A stretch of DNA of 64,000 nt from Coprothermobacteraceae bacterium (GTDB lineage Bacteria; Coprothermobacterota; Coprothermobacteria; Coprothermobacterales; Coprothermobacteraceae), in NCBI GenBank assembly GCA_013178255.1, contig JABLWY010000001.1, forward strand, positions 104,001-168,000. The letters are read 5' to 3'. Within the stretch, counting starts at the first letter, position 1. Every line of letters starts with the position of its first letter. This document shows, piece after piece, positions 16,608 to 25,022 of the stretch. The position numbers and the translations under genes were made by a program. The notes under the pieces were generated by a model. The model saw only the letters and a program-made list of their open reading frames with translations, had not been told where the DNA came from and ran no database searches.

Positions 16608-17949
16608 TTCTCTCCATTTCCTCTCTAGCCAGCTGCATGGCCCTATGTACCCTCATAGCGTCTTCTTGGATAAACAAAGCCACGATTATTAGTAACACTC
16701 CACACGGCACCCAAAACAGAGCCGAAGTGGTCATCGCAAAGTCTAAGCCTCTTGCATAAGAGAGGAGACCTCCCACCAAAGGCCCAAACCCGGCACCTAT
16801 GGAGTCAGTCAAATTGAACACCGACGAGATAGCCCCTCTGTGTTCAGGTAGGTTAACGTTCATGAGCATAGCTTTTACGTTCGGCCCAGAGGTCGATATC
16901 AAGAAGGCTCCCACAAAGCCGTACAGCATGGGCCCCATCAGATCCCCTAAACCCGGGTTAGGCACACTAGGCCACCTCAAGGTCACCAAAATGGGCACCA
17001 CGCCAACTATCTGGGCTAAGCCCAGGAATACGGGGAGGTACCTACGATCTTTGTTGTACAAGTAATTGCCGAATATACCCCCAAACAGTTTACCTGCTAT
17101 GGTTCCAACGCCCAACACCAACAGCAACACTGTTCCTAACTGCACAGTAAACCCTTTATACCGCTCATAGAAGGTTATCAGGTAAAAGGGAATTATGCCC
17201 CAAGCCACGGTACCTGGTATACCTTGTAAGAACAACATCAGATTTGTCTTATTCCTGAATAGGTGCAGGTAGTCACTCAGCTTCAGTGATCCCCTGTATT
17301 TGCGCCCGCTGAGGACCAAGTCTCTGATTTCCTGTTCGCCAGCCCCTTTTGCGGGCTCTTCGCCGAACAATATCATGCCCAGTATGAACAGAAAGTTGGG
17401 AGCTGAGACCAAAATAAACGGTATACGCCAGCCGTATACAGGGCCTAGAAAGCCTGCGACAATCATGCCTAGCAGCACACCTACAGTGGTTATAGCGTCG
17501 TACCAAGCCTGCGCCCTCGGTCTCTGTCGCTCGGTGAACAAATCGCCCAAAATGGAAAACGCCAAAGGAACCGTTCCACCAAGCCCTATGCCTGTGAGAA
17601 CCCTAAGAACAAGAAGCTGTTCATAGCTTTGCGCAAATCCGGTTAGGAAGCATGGTACTTCTCCAAGGAGCAGAGCTAAGACCAGGAGCCACTTGCGCGA
17701 GTACTTATCAGTAAGGTATCCCCAAACTAGCGTGACTAACGCTCCTACCAAAGTAAAAGCAGATCCAACGAAGCCTATCTCGCGGTCAGTAATGCCAAAC
17801 TCGTGTTCTATTGCGGTAATGTTCGGGGACATCACGTTTTGGTCTGCTAACAAGATGATTCCTGTAAGTAGCAGTAAGACGAAAAGCGTCCGTACCCCCT
17901 TTTTGAAGCTATACACCTCATCAAGACCAATAAGCTTGAAGAACCCCAT
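16591..17949 (-). CDS. MFS transporter (spinster-like), probable oligosaccharide permease
   Basis: A 452-residue, twelve-helix major facilitator. The loop 2-3 motif GYLTDKYSRKWLLV is clear, and the N-terminal half has ITDREIGFVGSAFTLVGALVT, typical of the spinster-like MFS group. The substrate is not readable from the sequence, but it is the first gene of an operon with alpha-galactosidase, GH1, galT and galK, so galactosides such as melibiose or raffinose are likely. ATG 17949 follows GAGAGGAG. A strong hairpin or operator-like inverted repeat lies just upstream at 17966-17993. Confidence 0.88.
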   Translation of the reverse strand: MGFFKLIGLDEVYSFKKGVRTLFVLLLLTGIILLADQNVMSPNITAIEHEFGITDREIGFVGSAFTLVGALVTLVWGYLTDKYSRKWLLVLALLLGEVPCFLTGFAQSYEQLLVLRVLTGIGLGGTVPLAFSILGDLFTERQRPRAQAWYDAITTVGVLLGMIVAGFLGPVYGWRIPFILVSAPNFLFILGMILFGEEPAKGAGEQEIRDLVLSGRKYRGSLKLSDYLHLFRNKTNLMLFLQGIPGTVAWGIIPFYLITFYERYKGFTVQLGTVLLLVLGVGTIAGKLFGGIFGNYLYNKDRRYLPVFLGLAQIVGVVPILVTLRWPSVPNPGLGDLMGPMLYGFVGAFLISTSGPNVKAMLMNVNLPEHRGAISSVFNLTDSIGAGFGPLVGGLLSYARGLDFAMTTSALFWVPCGVLLIIVALFIQEDAMRVHRAMQLAREEMERNGNQA

Positions 17950-17965
17950 AAGGCTCCTCTCTGCT

Positions 17966-17993
17966 CCGAACCGCTGTACAGTATGCAGTTCGG
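17966..17993 (-). promoter_or_regulatory. Inverted repeat before the galactoside operon (operator or leader hairpin)
   Basis: CCGAACCGC (17966-17974) and GCAGTTCGG (17985-17993) form a 9-bp inverted repeat with one DNA mismatch and a 10-bp spacer. On the transcribed strand the mismatch is a G-U pair, so the RNA stem is complete. It lies directly upstream of the Shine-Dalgarno site of the MFS gene. It could be a repressor site (LacI-like) or an RNA hairpin. Confidence 0.45.
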
Positions 17994-18167
17994 GTTGGGG
18001 TATTTCTTACCGCCACACCAAGAGCGAAGGCATCCCCAACAGGCGGATTTAAGCCCCGCTCGTTGTCCCCACCTTAACTAAAACAAATCGTGACCCCCTG
18101 CCTCAAGACCTGCAATAACCGATACTCAATCTGTATTTTTATTATATCAAGCAGCCAAACGCATACT

Positions 18168-18196
18168 TTGCGTCACAAAGTTCAATGGCACAATAT
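18168..18196 (+). promoter_or_regulatory. Putative promoter of pxpBCA (leaderless)
   Basis: TTGCGT (18168-18173), 17 bp, CAATAT (18191-18196), seven bases before ATG 18204. No Shine-Dalgarno sequence precedes that ATG. The -10 match is only moderate. Confidence 0.4.
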
Positions 18197-18203
18197 AGGC
18201 AAC

Positions 18204-18950
18204 ATGTGCGGTGTTTATGAGAAGCCGAGAATACTCGCATGCGGGGATGCAGCGGTTATTGTTGAATTCGGTGACCGTATTTCGCCCGAGTTAAACGCAA
18301 AGGTACTTGCCCTTACAAGTTATTTGGAACGTAACCCCGTCAAAGGAGTAGAGGAAGTGGTCCCAACCTACCGTTCAGTGCTAGTGCGTTTTGACCCGTT
18401 GATCGTGGACCCAAGGGTATTAGAATCTATGATCGAACAACAAGTGGCAAAGCTTGAACACACGAAGGTAAACAAACAACCCATATGGGTTATTCCCGTC
18501 TGTTATGGTGGAGAGTTTGGACCAGACCTCGAATTCGTGAGCCAACACGCAGGACTGTCGCCTGAAGAGGTCATATCCATTCACTCAACGCCCGTGTACC
18601 GTGTTTACATGTTGGGTTTCACACCTGGTTTCCCCTATTTGGGTGGGATGGATCACCGCATTGCCGTGCCTCGGTTGGAGACCCCGCACACAAAGATACC
18701 TGCTGGGTCGGTGGGCATAGCACTTGAGCAAACAGGTATCTATCCCATAGATAGCCCTGGTGGTTGGAGGCTTATCGGCAGAACACCGCTGACGTTGTTC
18801 GACCCGTTTCGAGAAAAGCCATTCTTGCTAAACGCAGGAGACCATCTTCGATTCAAAGCAGTTTCCAAAGATGAGTACGAGCAGGTGCGAGAGCAGATAG
18901 AGAATGGAACATATGAAGTAGAAATGATTCCTTGGGAGGCAGTGCTTTGA
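18204..18950 (+). CDS. pxpB: 5-oxoprolinase subunit PxpB (KipI family)
   Basis: A 248-residue protein with the PxpB/KipI signatures: ILACGDAAVIVEFGDRISPELN at the N-terminus, YRVYMLGFTPGFPYLGG in the middle, and GSVGIALEQTGIYPIDSPGGWRLIGRTP in the cyclophilin-like C-terminal half. Together with PxpA and PxpC it forms an ATP-dependent 5-oxoprolinase that converts pyroglutamate to glutamate. I set the start at ATG 18204 since it gives the family length (~240) and lies seven bases after a -10-like element; the reading frame stays open upstream to 18090 without a ribosome site. Confidence 0.92.
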   Translation: MCGVYEKPRILACGDAAVIVEFGDRISPELNAKVLALTSYLERNPVKGVEEVVPTYRSVLVRFDPLIVDPRVLESMIEQQVAKLEHTKVNKQPIWVIPVCYGGEFGPDLEFVSQHAGLSPEEVISIHSTPVYRVYMLGFTPGFPYLGGMDHRIAVPRLETPHTKIPAGSVGIALEQTGIYPIDSPGGWRLIGRTPLTLFDPFREKPFLLNAGDHLRFKAVSKDEYEQVREQIENGTYEVEMIPWEAVL

Positions 18951-19972
18951 AGAGCGCTTTCCTAGTCCTTGAACCAGGCCTTCTGACCACCATTCAAGAC
19001 GAAGGCCGTTTCAGGTTTAGGGCTTACGGCATGCCTACGTCGGGCCCGTTGGATGTGCTTGCGTACCACGCAGCTAACGCTCTGGTAGGGAATCGCAGCA
19101 ACGCGGCAGCGCTGGAAATAACTGTTGCTGGGCCCACACTGCTCGCTAAGAACGAGGTTGTTGTAGCCCTCTGCGGAGGGCAGACGACCGTCAAATTGAA
19201 CGGCAGCCCTATGCCTATGTGGGAAGCCGTTGTGCTGCAACCCGGCGACGTCATTGAGATAGGGCAAGTAATCAAAGGCGCGCGGTCATATTTGGCGGTG
19301 TCAGGAGGATTCGACGTCCCATTGGTAATGGGCAGTCGCTCCACCTATTTGCGAGCCCACATGGGCGGATTGAACGGACGTGCTTTGCTTAAAGGCGACT
19401 CACTGACTACCGGCGACTTCGACGAAAGCATCTTAGAGCGCTCAGGGTTGAGAGTACCGGAACATTTGGTGCCCGCATATGAAGCCAATCCAGTCATAAG
19501 GGTGATCCTGGGACCTCAGGACGACCATTTCACCGAACGCGGTTTGGAAACCTTCCTGACATCCGAATACACGGTCACCTCAGAATGCGACCGCATGGGC
19601 TGCAGGTTGGACGGCCCTAAGATTGAGCACCGACTACAGCCTGACATTGTCTCCGACGGAGTCATCCCTGGCTCAATTCAGGTGCCCGGCCACGGAATGC
19701 CCATAGTCATGCTTGCTGACGCCCAAACTACAGGCGGTTATCCGAAGATAGCCACCGTTATAACCGCCGACTTGTGGAAGTTGGGCCAACTAATTCCAGG
19801 AAACAAGGTACGATTCAGGGCCATTAGCCGTGATGAAGCTATAAGTATTCTGAAAGAGTGGAGAACGCAGTTGGACTGCTTGGCTATGAACCTCGTGCGC
19901 AAAGATTTTGAGGTTCATTTTCGCGTGAAGATCGGGAACCAGTTATTCCAGGTTTCTGTAAGGGAGGCTTAA
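18947..19972 (+). CDS. pxpC: 5-oxoprolinase subunit PxpC (KipA family)
   Basis: A 341-residue biotin-dependent-carboxylase-like protein: VLEPGLLTTIQDEGRF at the start, the GMPTSGPLDVLAYHAANALVGN signature, and DGVIPGSIQVPGHGMPIVMLADAQTTGGYPKI near residues 235-266. It acts with PxpB on the phosphorylated 5-oxoproline intermediate. TTG 18947 overlaps the pxpB stop (TTGA), with GGGAGG at 18934-18939 in the end of pxpB, so translation is coupled. Confidence 0.93.
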   Translation: MKSAFLVLEPGLLTTIQDEGRFRFRAYGMPTSGPLDVLAYHAANALVGNRSNAAALEITVAGPTLLAKNEVVVALCGGQTTVKLNGSPMPMWEAVVLQPGDVIEIGQVIKGARSYLAVSGGFDVPLVMGSRSTYLRAHMGGLNGRALLKGDSLTTGDFDESILERSGLRVPEHLVPAYEANPVIRVILGPQDDHFTERGLETFLTSEYTVTSECDRMGCRLDGPKIEHRLQPDIVSDGVIPGSIQVPGHGMPIVMLADAQTTGGYPKIATVITADLWKLGQLIPGNKVRFRAISRDEAISILKEWRTQLDCLAMNLVRKDFEVHFRVKIGNQLFQVSVREA

Positions 19973-19975
19973 AAC

Positions 19976-20764
19976 GTGGCGAACTACCTGGTGGATCTAA
20001 ACGCCGATTTGGGAGAAGGGTTCGGCGCCTACGTAGTAGGCACAGATGAGGAGTTGATGAAACACGTAACGTCAGTAAACGTGGCTTGTGGATTTCACGC
20101 GGGTGACTTCATGGTCATGGCCCGAACTGTGAAGCTCGCTAAGAAATGGAGCGTAGCGGTCGGTGCACATCCTGGTCTTCCCGACCTCCAAGGTTTCGGA
20201 CGCCGCGAGATGAAAGTAACCCCCGAAGAAGTTAAGAGTATGGTCATGTATCAGGTAGGGGCTCTGCAAGCATTCTTGAAAGACGCTGGCATGCACATGC
20301 AACACGTCAAGCCCCACGGAGCTCTTTACAATATGGCGGCTCGAGACCTCGCTTTGGCAGCTGCTGTGGCGGAAGCCGTGAAATCCGTGGCGCCAGAAGC
20401 AGTATTGGTGGGATTAGCTAACTCCGAGCTTGTCAATGCAGCACGTTCCATGGGGCTAATGGCGGCTAACGAAGTTTTCGCTGATAGGGCATACAACCCA
20501 GACGGCTCTTTAGTGCCTCGGCACATACCTGGTGCGGTCATAACAGATCCAGAGCAAGTTGTTGAACGAGTGTTTCGGATGGTTTACCATCATGAAGTCA
20601 TCGCCGTGGACGGGTCAAAGGTATTCATTGACCCAGACACTGTGTGCCTCCATGGTGACACAGCCGAAGCAGTAGCGTTGGTAGCAGCTTTGCGAAACGG
20701 ACTGACCCGCGAAGGGGTCACGTTGGCGCCGATCAAAACAGTCCTCGCTTCCAAAGGCCTGTAG
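19976..20764 (+). CDS. pxpA: 5-oxoprolinase subunit PxpA (LamB/YcsF family)
   Basis: A 262-residue protein starting VDLNADLGEGFGAYVVGTDEELM, then SVNVACGFHAGDFMVM, VGAHPGLPDLQGFGRR and VKPHGALYN, all hallmarks of PxpA/YcsF. It completes the prokaryotic 5-oxoprolinase, and the order pxpB-pxpC-pxpA is a common one. GTG 19976 has GGGAGG upstream. The pathway recovers glutamate from pyroglutamate that forms from glutamine, notably at high temperature. Confidence 0.95.
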   Translation: MANYLVDLNADLGEGFGAYVVGTDEELMKHVTSVNVACGFHAGDFMVMARTVKLAKKWSVAVGAHPGLPDLQGFGRREMKVTPEEVKSMVMYQVGALQAFLKDAGMHMQHVKPHGALYNMAARDLALAAAVAEAVKSVAPEAVLVGLANSELVNAARSMGLMAANEVFADRAYNPDGSLVPRHIPGAVITDPEQVVERVFRMVYHHEVIAVDGSKVFIDPDTVCLHGDTAEAVALVAALRNGLTREGVTLAPIKTVLASKGL

Positions 20765-20771
20765 ATAAGCT

Positions 20772-20777
20772 TAGAAT
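20772..20777 (+). promoter_or_regulatory. -10 box of a leaderless promoter
   Basis: TAGAAT lies exactly six bases before GTG 20784, and TTCCAA (20749-20754) lies 17 bp further upstream. No Shine-Dalgarno sequence precedes the GTG. Confidence 0.55.
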
Positions 20778-20783
20778 ACTGTT

Positions 20784-21419
20784 GTGTGGTGGATTTCAAT
20801 TGCCGTTGTCCTAATAATCGCGATCTTCTTCTGGCTTCTATATAGGAAGCAGATAGCAGAGATGCAGGCCACGGTCCAGCATCAATTGGCTGAAGAAAGC
20901 AGGCGTTTGTATTCCGACTTGGAGCTGGAGAAGATTCGTGTAGAGCAGTATTGGAAGCAGGAATTCGAGGGTTGGAAAGCTAGGGAGCTAGAATCCATCA
21001 GATCAAGTATTGAAGAGCGTTACCAAGTCTTATTCGATCAGTGGAAGGCTGCCATGGAACAGCAGATTAGGCAAGACGCTGTCAACAGAAGCAAAGCTGT
21101 GGTCATAGGTCAAATTACAGAGCACATGGTGCCGTTCATGCAGGATTTCAAGTACAACCCAAAGGATGCTCGATTCTTGGGTACTCCCGTGGATCTAATC
21201 GTGTTTGACGGTTTGACAGAAGGTCGCCTGCGACGCATAGTTTTCATAGAAGTGAAAAGCGGGGCTAACAACCAGCTCAGCCCAAGGGAGAAACAAGTCA
21301 GAGATGCCGTTTTGCAGGGGTCTGTAGCGTGGGAACTTTACTACAGGCCGCTACCCCGTCTCTCTGACACGAGTATAGACGCCCCAACAGAAGCAGACGA
21401 GACCGAGACTACGGAATAA
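20784..21419 (+). CDS. Membrane-anchored Holliday junction resolvase-like endonuclease
   Basis: A 211-residue protein: one N-terminal membrane helix (WWISIAVVLIIAIFFWLLY), a charged coiled coil (about 25-105), and a C-terminal nuclease-like domain with FLGTPVDLIVFDGL, IVFIEVKSGANNQLSPREKQVRDAV and a final W-E-x-Y-Y. The P-V-D/E-V-K pattern is that of the PD-(D/E)XK-type Endonuc_Holl family, annotated as related to archaeal Holliday junction resolvase. Its cellular role is unknown. It has its own leaderless promoter and ends 11 bp inside the convergent GerMN gene. Confidence 0.78.
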   Translation: MWWISIAVVLIIAIFFWLLYRKQIAEMQATVQHQLAEESRRLYSDLELEKIRVEQYWKQEFEGWKARELESIRSSIEERYQVLFDQWKAAMEQQIRQDAVNRSKAVVIGQITEHMVPFMQDFKYNPKDARFLGTPVDLIVFDGLTEGRLRRIVFIEVKSGANNQLSPREKQVRDAVLQGSVAWELYYRPLPRLSDTSIDAPTEADETETTE

Positions 21420-22269
21420 TAACGTTCTCGTTCCTAGTGAGCACAGGCGGTAACCCTACGTGGCCCCAGAACTCTTCTATGCGCCTGCCGTCGATCTCAC
21501 CCTGGTTTTTTCCCTCTATGGTCAACTTGACGTTCTTTATCGCATCGAATTCAGTCAAAGTATTTGCTATAGCGTTTAATGCCATGGCCTCTCCACCACT
21601 ACTGACTGGACAGTACTTATGCGCGTCGGTAATAACCTCCCTGCTGAGGTTCACGTTAGCAACGCCATCTTGCACGCTGAACCCCAAGATGCGCGTCGTA
21701 GGCGGCATAGGGCGACCCAAAGACAAGTCTTCAGGGCCCGCGATCATGGCTTCCAAAGCCCTTAGCGGCTTGTTTTCATCAACCACCAAGTGCTCTTCTG
21801 CTCTTACACCCCAATCAGGATCCGCTGTAATGAAGTAGACCTTCACAGCCGTTAGTCTCAGCGGTATACTCTTGCCCTTGTTGTAGTCTTTGACTAAGTT
21901 CCACAAGCTCTCCGCCCGCGTGCCTAATGCTTGGTTAACGAGCTCTATAGCAGAAGCTGTAACCGGTTTTAGCTGAGCAACGAACTCCGAATCGCTTACA
22001 TTATTGAGAGTTAAAGCCTTCCTTTGAGCTAGCTCCGCCTCAACAGCACTTTCCAAAACCTCTCTCTGGGTCTCATCTAGCTGCAGTTCCTCTTCTATGC
22101 TCCTCAAGTAAAGGCTGTCCATATTCGATAAGTAGCCAGGTTTTATAGCGCTTAACTTCCACTGAGGCCAATACCGCGCGTAAAGCACGCCGGCCAAGAA
22201 ACCCACCAGAATTACCAGAATGACCACTAACACCCAGGTCAAGGCTTTTCCCTGCGTGCGCTTTCTCAT
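21409..22269 (-). CDS. GerMN-domain membrane protein
   Basis: A 286-residue protein with an N-terminal membrane anchor (ALTWVLVVILVILVGFLAGVLY), a helical central region, and a C-terminal GerMN domain (about 150-275): VKVYFIT, LRALEAMIAGPEDLSLGRPMPPTTRILGFSVQDGVANVNLS and MALNAIANTLTEF. GerMN domains occur in the spore protein GerM and in other envelope lipoproteins. ATG 22269 was chosen because GGGGG lies eight bases upstream; a TTG at 22284 is the alternative. Its promoter overlaps that of the divergent HD-domain gene. Confidence 0.82.
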   Translation of the reverse strand: MRKRTQGKALTWVLVVILVILVGFLAGVLYARYWPQWKLSAIKPGYLSNMDSLYLRSIEEELQLDETQREVLESAVEAELAQRKALTLNNVSDSEFVAQLKPVTASAIELVNQALGTRAESLWNLVKDYNKGKSIPLRLTAVKVYFITADPDWGVRAEEHLVVDENKPLRALEAMIAGPEDLSLGRPMPPTTRILGFSVQDGVANVNLSREVITDAHKYCPVSSGGEAMALNAIANTLTEFDAIKNVKLTIEGKNQGEIDGRRIEEFWGHVGLPPVLTRNENVIIP

Positions 22270-22300
22270 TTGGCATGCCCCCAATCAGGCTAAAATTATA
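22270..22300. promoter_or_regulatory. Overlapping divergent promoters sharing one 10-bp AT block
   Basis: The block TAAAATTATA (22291-22300) reads TAAAAT on the plus strand, six bases before ATG 22303, with TTGGCA at 22270-22275 (15 bp spacing). On the minus strand it reads TATAAT (22300-22295) for the GerMN gene. Only one polymerase could bind at a time. Confidence 0.6.
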
Positions 22301-22302
22301 AC

Positions 22303-23709
22303 ATGAGCCTCATTGAGCAATACGGGCTTAAGCACATATACCTAAGCGCCATACCCAAGTTGCACAGAGAACACCCTACCACCCTTTGGGACCACTCCGT
22401 AGAAGTGGCTCAGCGGTTTGCTGAGTATGCAGAGAGAACTTGGCGGCCACCAGTGGGTACGGAGGCTCAAAACATCCTTCGTCAGTGCATAGACCTACAG
22501 AAAGACCTGATCTATCTGCACGACGTTGGGAAGATAGACGCAAGGTTTCAAGAAGAACTTAAAGCAGGCCGCCTTTACTCAAGACATACCTTCTTGGGAC
22601 TCAACATAATACTTGATGCTGCAGAACGATTAGTGGGTAAGTATCCAAAAGAATATAGGCCCACATTGGTCTACCTCTCAACTTTGGCCGTTACATTCCA
22701 CCACGCGCCCCTAATGAAAACAACCCTTCAAACAGCGAGGGAGAGTCCCGACGCCACGGGATTGCCAGCCCACCTAAAAAACCTTTGGGAGACACCCATT
22801 CGCGAAACCATTAACAGGTTGCTCGCCTATAGAAAAGACTTAGTCATAGGTGGTTGGGAACTTCACTGGGTCTTTGCTTATCTTAACGGCCTCGTGGCCT
22901 TGGCTGATGAGACAGCTAGCGCTCGCTTCCCTTCGTCTCATCTACACACATTTATTGTGGATTACAGCCTCCCCGATGAGCCATGCACCGCAGACGTGGG
23001 CATTTACTCGCCTGCGTTGTGGGCACGTCAACTATCCCGCGGAGGCCTTAACACGCACATTAGCGAAGCGTTTCGTTTCATGCAGCCGCGCATATACACT
23101 ACTTTCCACGACATCCTCCCGTTCATTGCTGGCCTGGGAAAGTTCAACGTACGCTTGGTGTCATTGCTAGGAAGCACCGTCTACACACCACGAAAGGATT
23201 GGGCAGCCCTGTTTGCAGACCTGTTCCGCTCTCGTGTAGTGATTACAGATCCCCCGCGCGGAGGACCCTCCATAGTCAGGCGGACATCGGAGCACGACAC
23301 TGTCCCTTACTTCATGTTCCCCCTGGAGCCACATGGCGACGAGGTAGACGAATGGACTGTCTTGACTTCGGGCTATGAAGATGCGGTTCCAACCTTTGAG
23401 TGGATAGATTTCATAAAGAGAATTTGGAACAGAATTGGGGTATTCTCTCTACTGAACAGCGGAGTGCAGTGCAGCCGAATACCTTTTGCCAAGGCAGACG
23501 TTATTGCCGACATGGAAGATGTGGAAACCGTTAGAGCCCATCTGCCTGAGACCGTAAGACATTGGCCCGTGGTTCCGCGTGAAGTGTTGGTGCACAAACT
23601 AGCCAGCAGACCTGTGCCCATGTACAAGGCCATTAAGGGGGAAATACTCAACGAGTCCCACATTCTGGCCAAGGTCAGCCAAAAGACCGTGTCACCCAAG
23701 ACAGTATAA
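22303..23709 (+). CDS. Cas3''-like HD-domain protein, not linked to CRISPR
   Basis: A 468-residue protein whose N-terminal ~140 residues are an HD nuclease/phosphohydrolase domain: LWDHSVEV (H31), YLHDVGKIDARFQ (H73, D74, K77), SRHTFLGL (H95) and TFHHAPL (H133, H134). The spacing and the HDVGK-x-x-x-x-F-Q motif are those of Cas3'' HD domains. No helicase follows; the remaining ~300 residues, including LLALADE-like VALADETASARFPSS and RVVITDPPRGGPS, are unfamiliar. No cas gene or repeat array is nearby. ATG 22303 lies six bases after a TAAAAT -10 box, hence leaderless. The last codons overlap the promoter of the cobalamin riboswitch unit. Confidence 0.75.
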   Translation: MSLIEQYGLKHIYLSAIPKLHREHPTTLWDHSVEVAQRFAEYAERTWRPPVGTEAQNILRQCIDLQKDLIYLHDVGKIDARFQEELKAGRLYSRHTFLGLNIILDAAERLVGKYPKEYRPTLVYLSTLAVTFHHAPLMKTTLQTARESPDATGLPAHLKNLWETPIRETINRLLAYRKDLVIGGWELHWVFAYLNGLVALADETASARFPSSHLHTFIVDYSLPDEPCTADVGIYSPALWARQLSRGGLNTHISEAFRFMQPRIYTTFHDILPFIAGLGKFNVRLVSLLGSTVYTPRKDWAALFADLFRSRVVITDPPRGGPSIVRRTSEHDTVPYFMFPLEPHGDEVDEWTVLTSGYEDAVPTFEWIDFIKRIWNRIGVFSLLNSGVQCSRIPFAKADVIADMEDVETVRAHLPETVRHWPVVPREVLVHKLASRPVPMYKAIKGEILNESHILAKVSQKTVSPKTV

Positions 23710-23710
23710 T
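23705..23710 (+). promoter_or_regulatory. -10 box of the riboswitch transcript
   Basis: A perfect TATAAT overlaps the stop codon of the preceding gene and lies 12 bases before the riboswitch fold. No clear -35 box was seen. Confidence 0.5.
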
Positions 23711-23721
23711 AGAGATTGGTA

Positions 23722-23917
23722 TCGAACGAGGTGCCATAGGGCTTAAAAGGGAAGTCCGGTGCAAATCCGGCGCTGTCCCGCAACCGTAACCGGGGAGCTA
23801 TGCCCATATGCGCCACTGGCACGTTTAGTGCTGGGAAGGCGGGCTATGCGACGATCCGGAAGCCGGGAGACCTGCCTGTTCGCTACTTCCGAGCCTCTTT
23901 TGCGAGGACAAAGGAGG
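23722..23917 (+). ncRNA. Cobalamin (B12) riboswitch
   Basis: The element carries the conserved blocks of the adenosylcobalamin riboswitch: GGTGCC-ATAGGGCTTAAAAGGGAA, TCCGGTGCAAATCCGG, GCTGTCCCGCAACCGTAA, GCCACTG, GGGAAGGCGG, and the B12 box AGCCGGGAGACCTGCC. The closing P1 helix pairs CGAAC near 23723 with GTTCG near 23880. Downstream, CCTCTTTT (about 23894-23901) can pair with the AAAGGAGG Shine-Dalgarno sequence before ATG 23925, suggesting translational control. It precedes a BtuF-like gene, so high cobalamin should repress it. Confidence 0.93.
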
Positions 23918-23924
23918 TGATGCT

Positions 23925-25016
23925 ATGAGGACTCGGATGTCCACTAAGATTCTTTTATTGGTGCTTGTGTCGGCAATGCTTGTAATGTCCACCTCAGCAG
24001 CTGTGACCGTCAAAGACGATGTTGGAGCTACCTTAACATTCGGTTCTGTACCAAAGAGGGTTCTCTCCCTTGCTCCGAACATGACAGAGATCATGTATGC
24101 CCTTGGAGTTCAAGGCAGCCTTATGGGTAGGACCCCCGCCGACGATTACCCGCCAGAAGTCAAGAACATCCCAATCATGGGTGATTACACGCAGCCTAAC
24201 TTAGAAATCTTGCTCACTAAGAACCCCGATTTGATCTTGGCCACTAAGAGTTTTCGCAAGGATCTCTACGATGTCATGGTCAAGCGTTGGAAGGTGTATG
24301 TGGCAGACCCGCAAACCATAGACGGTGTGTCAAAGCTAATCCACGATATGGGAGTAATCTTTCAGCGCCCCGAGCAAGCGGCAAGACTCGAGGAACACAT
24401 TAGGCTGACACCCATAGCCCTGCAGAGCCTAGGGGGTACTCATCCCAGCGTCCTGCTCCTGCTGTGGAACGACCCTCCCATGAGTGTGGGGAAAGGGACT
24501 TTCGTCGACGATTTGTTGAACCGCATCGGTCTTCGATCAGTAACCGCCGAGTATTCCCAGCCATGGCCAACGCTTGGTGAAGAGACCCTGCTCAGGTTGG
24601 ACCCAGATTTGATTCTGTACCCATCGGCAGGTATGGGCGGACAACTAACTACTTTCAACAGGAAGCCTTGGACCGACTTGGCGGCAGTAAAGAATGGCAA
24701 GCTGATCCCCTTTACCGACGATTATCTGTTCAGGCCCGGACCGAGAATCACCAAAGGCATGGTGGAACTCTATCTCAAGGTCGCCGCTGACAAACCTGCA
24801 TCCAAGGTATTGTTCGTATCCACTAAGGCGAAAATAGCTTCGCTCAACGGTGATTTGCTGGACTACACTAGATTTGCGCTAAAGAACGGTCGGTTCCTCA
24901 TTGAACCTAAATACGCAGCAGAACTAGGTATCAAGTACACAGGGACGTTACGCAATAGTTCTCTAAAGGCTGTTTGGGTCCCTTCAGAGCAAATGGGCGT
25001 TTTCTTACTTCCCTAA
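23925..25016 (+). CDS. BtuF-like cobalamin/metallophore-binding protein with C-terminal copper-amine-oxidase-like domain
   Basis: A 363-residue exported protein: signal peptide (residues 1-25), then a TroA/BtuF-type binding domain (about 27-285) with VPKRVLSLAPNMTEIMYALG, IPIMGDYTQPNLEILLTKNPDLIL and PWTDLAAVKNGKLIPFTDDYLFRPGPRI. The last ~75 residues (KAKIASLNGDLLDYTRFALKNG...FLIEPKYAAELG) resemble the stalk domain of Cu_amine_oxidN1 proteins, which is often found in Firmicute surface proteins. Cobalamin is the likely ligand because a B12 riboswitch controls the gene. No permease or ATPase gene is adjacent. ATG 23925 follows AAAGGAGGTG. Confidence 0.85.
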   Translation: MRTRMSTKILLLVLVSAMLVMSTSAAVTVKDDVGATLTFGSVPKRVLSLAPNMTEIMYALGVQGSLMGRTPADDYPPEVKNIPIMGDYTQPNLEILLTKNPDLILATKSFRKDLYDVMVKRWKVYVADPQTIDGVSKLIHDMGVIFQRPEQAARLEEHIRLTPIALQSLGGTHPSVLLLLWNDPPMSVGKGTFVDDLLNRIGLRSVTAEYSQPWPTLGEETLLRLDPDLILYPSAGMGGQLTTFNRKPWTDLAAVKNGKLIPFTDDYLFRPGPRITKGMVELYLKVAADKPASKVLFVSTKAKIASLNGDLLDYTRFALKNGRFLIEPKYAAELGIKYTGTLRNSSLKAVWVPSEQMGVFLLP

Positions 25017-25022
25017 AGTAGC

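Noticed and set aside
18090..18203. Longer N-terminus of PxpB
   Set aside because: The frame is open but adds 38 unusual residues without a ribosome site; the family start is at 18204.
22303..23709. A CRISPR-Cas locus around the HD protein
   Set aside because: No repeat-spacer array and no other cas gene in the window.
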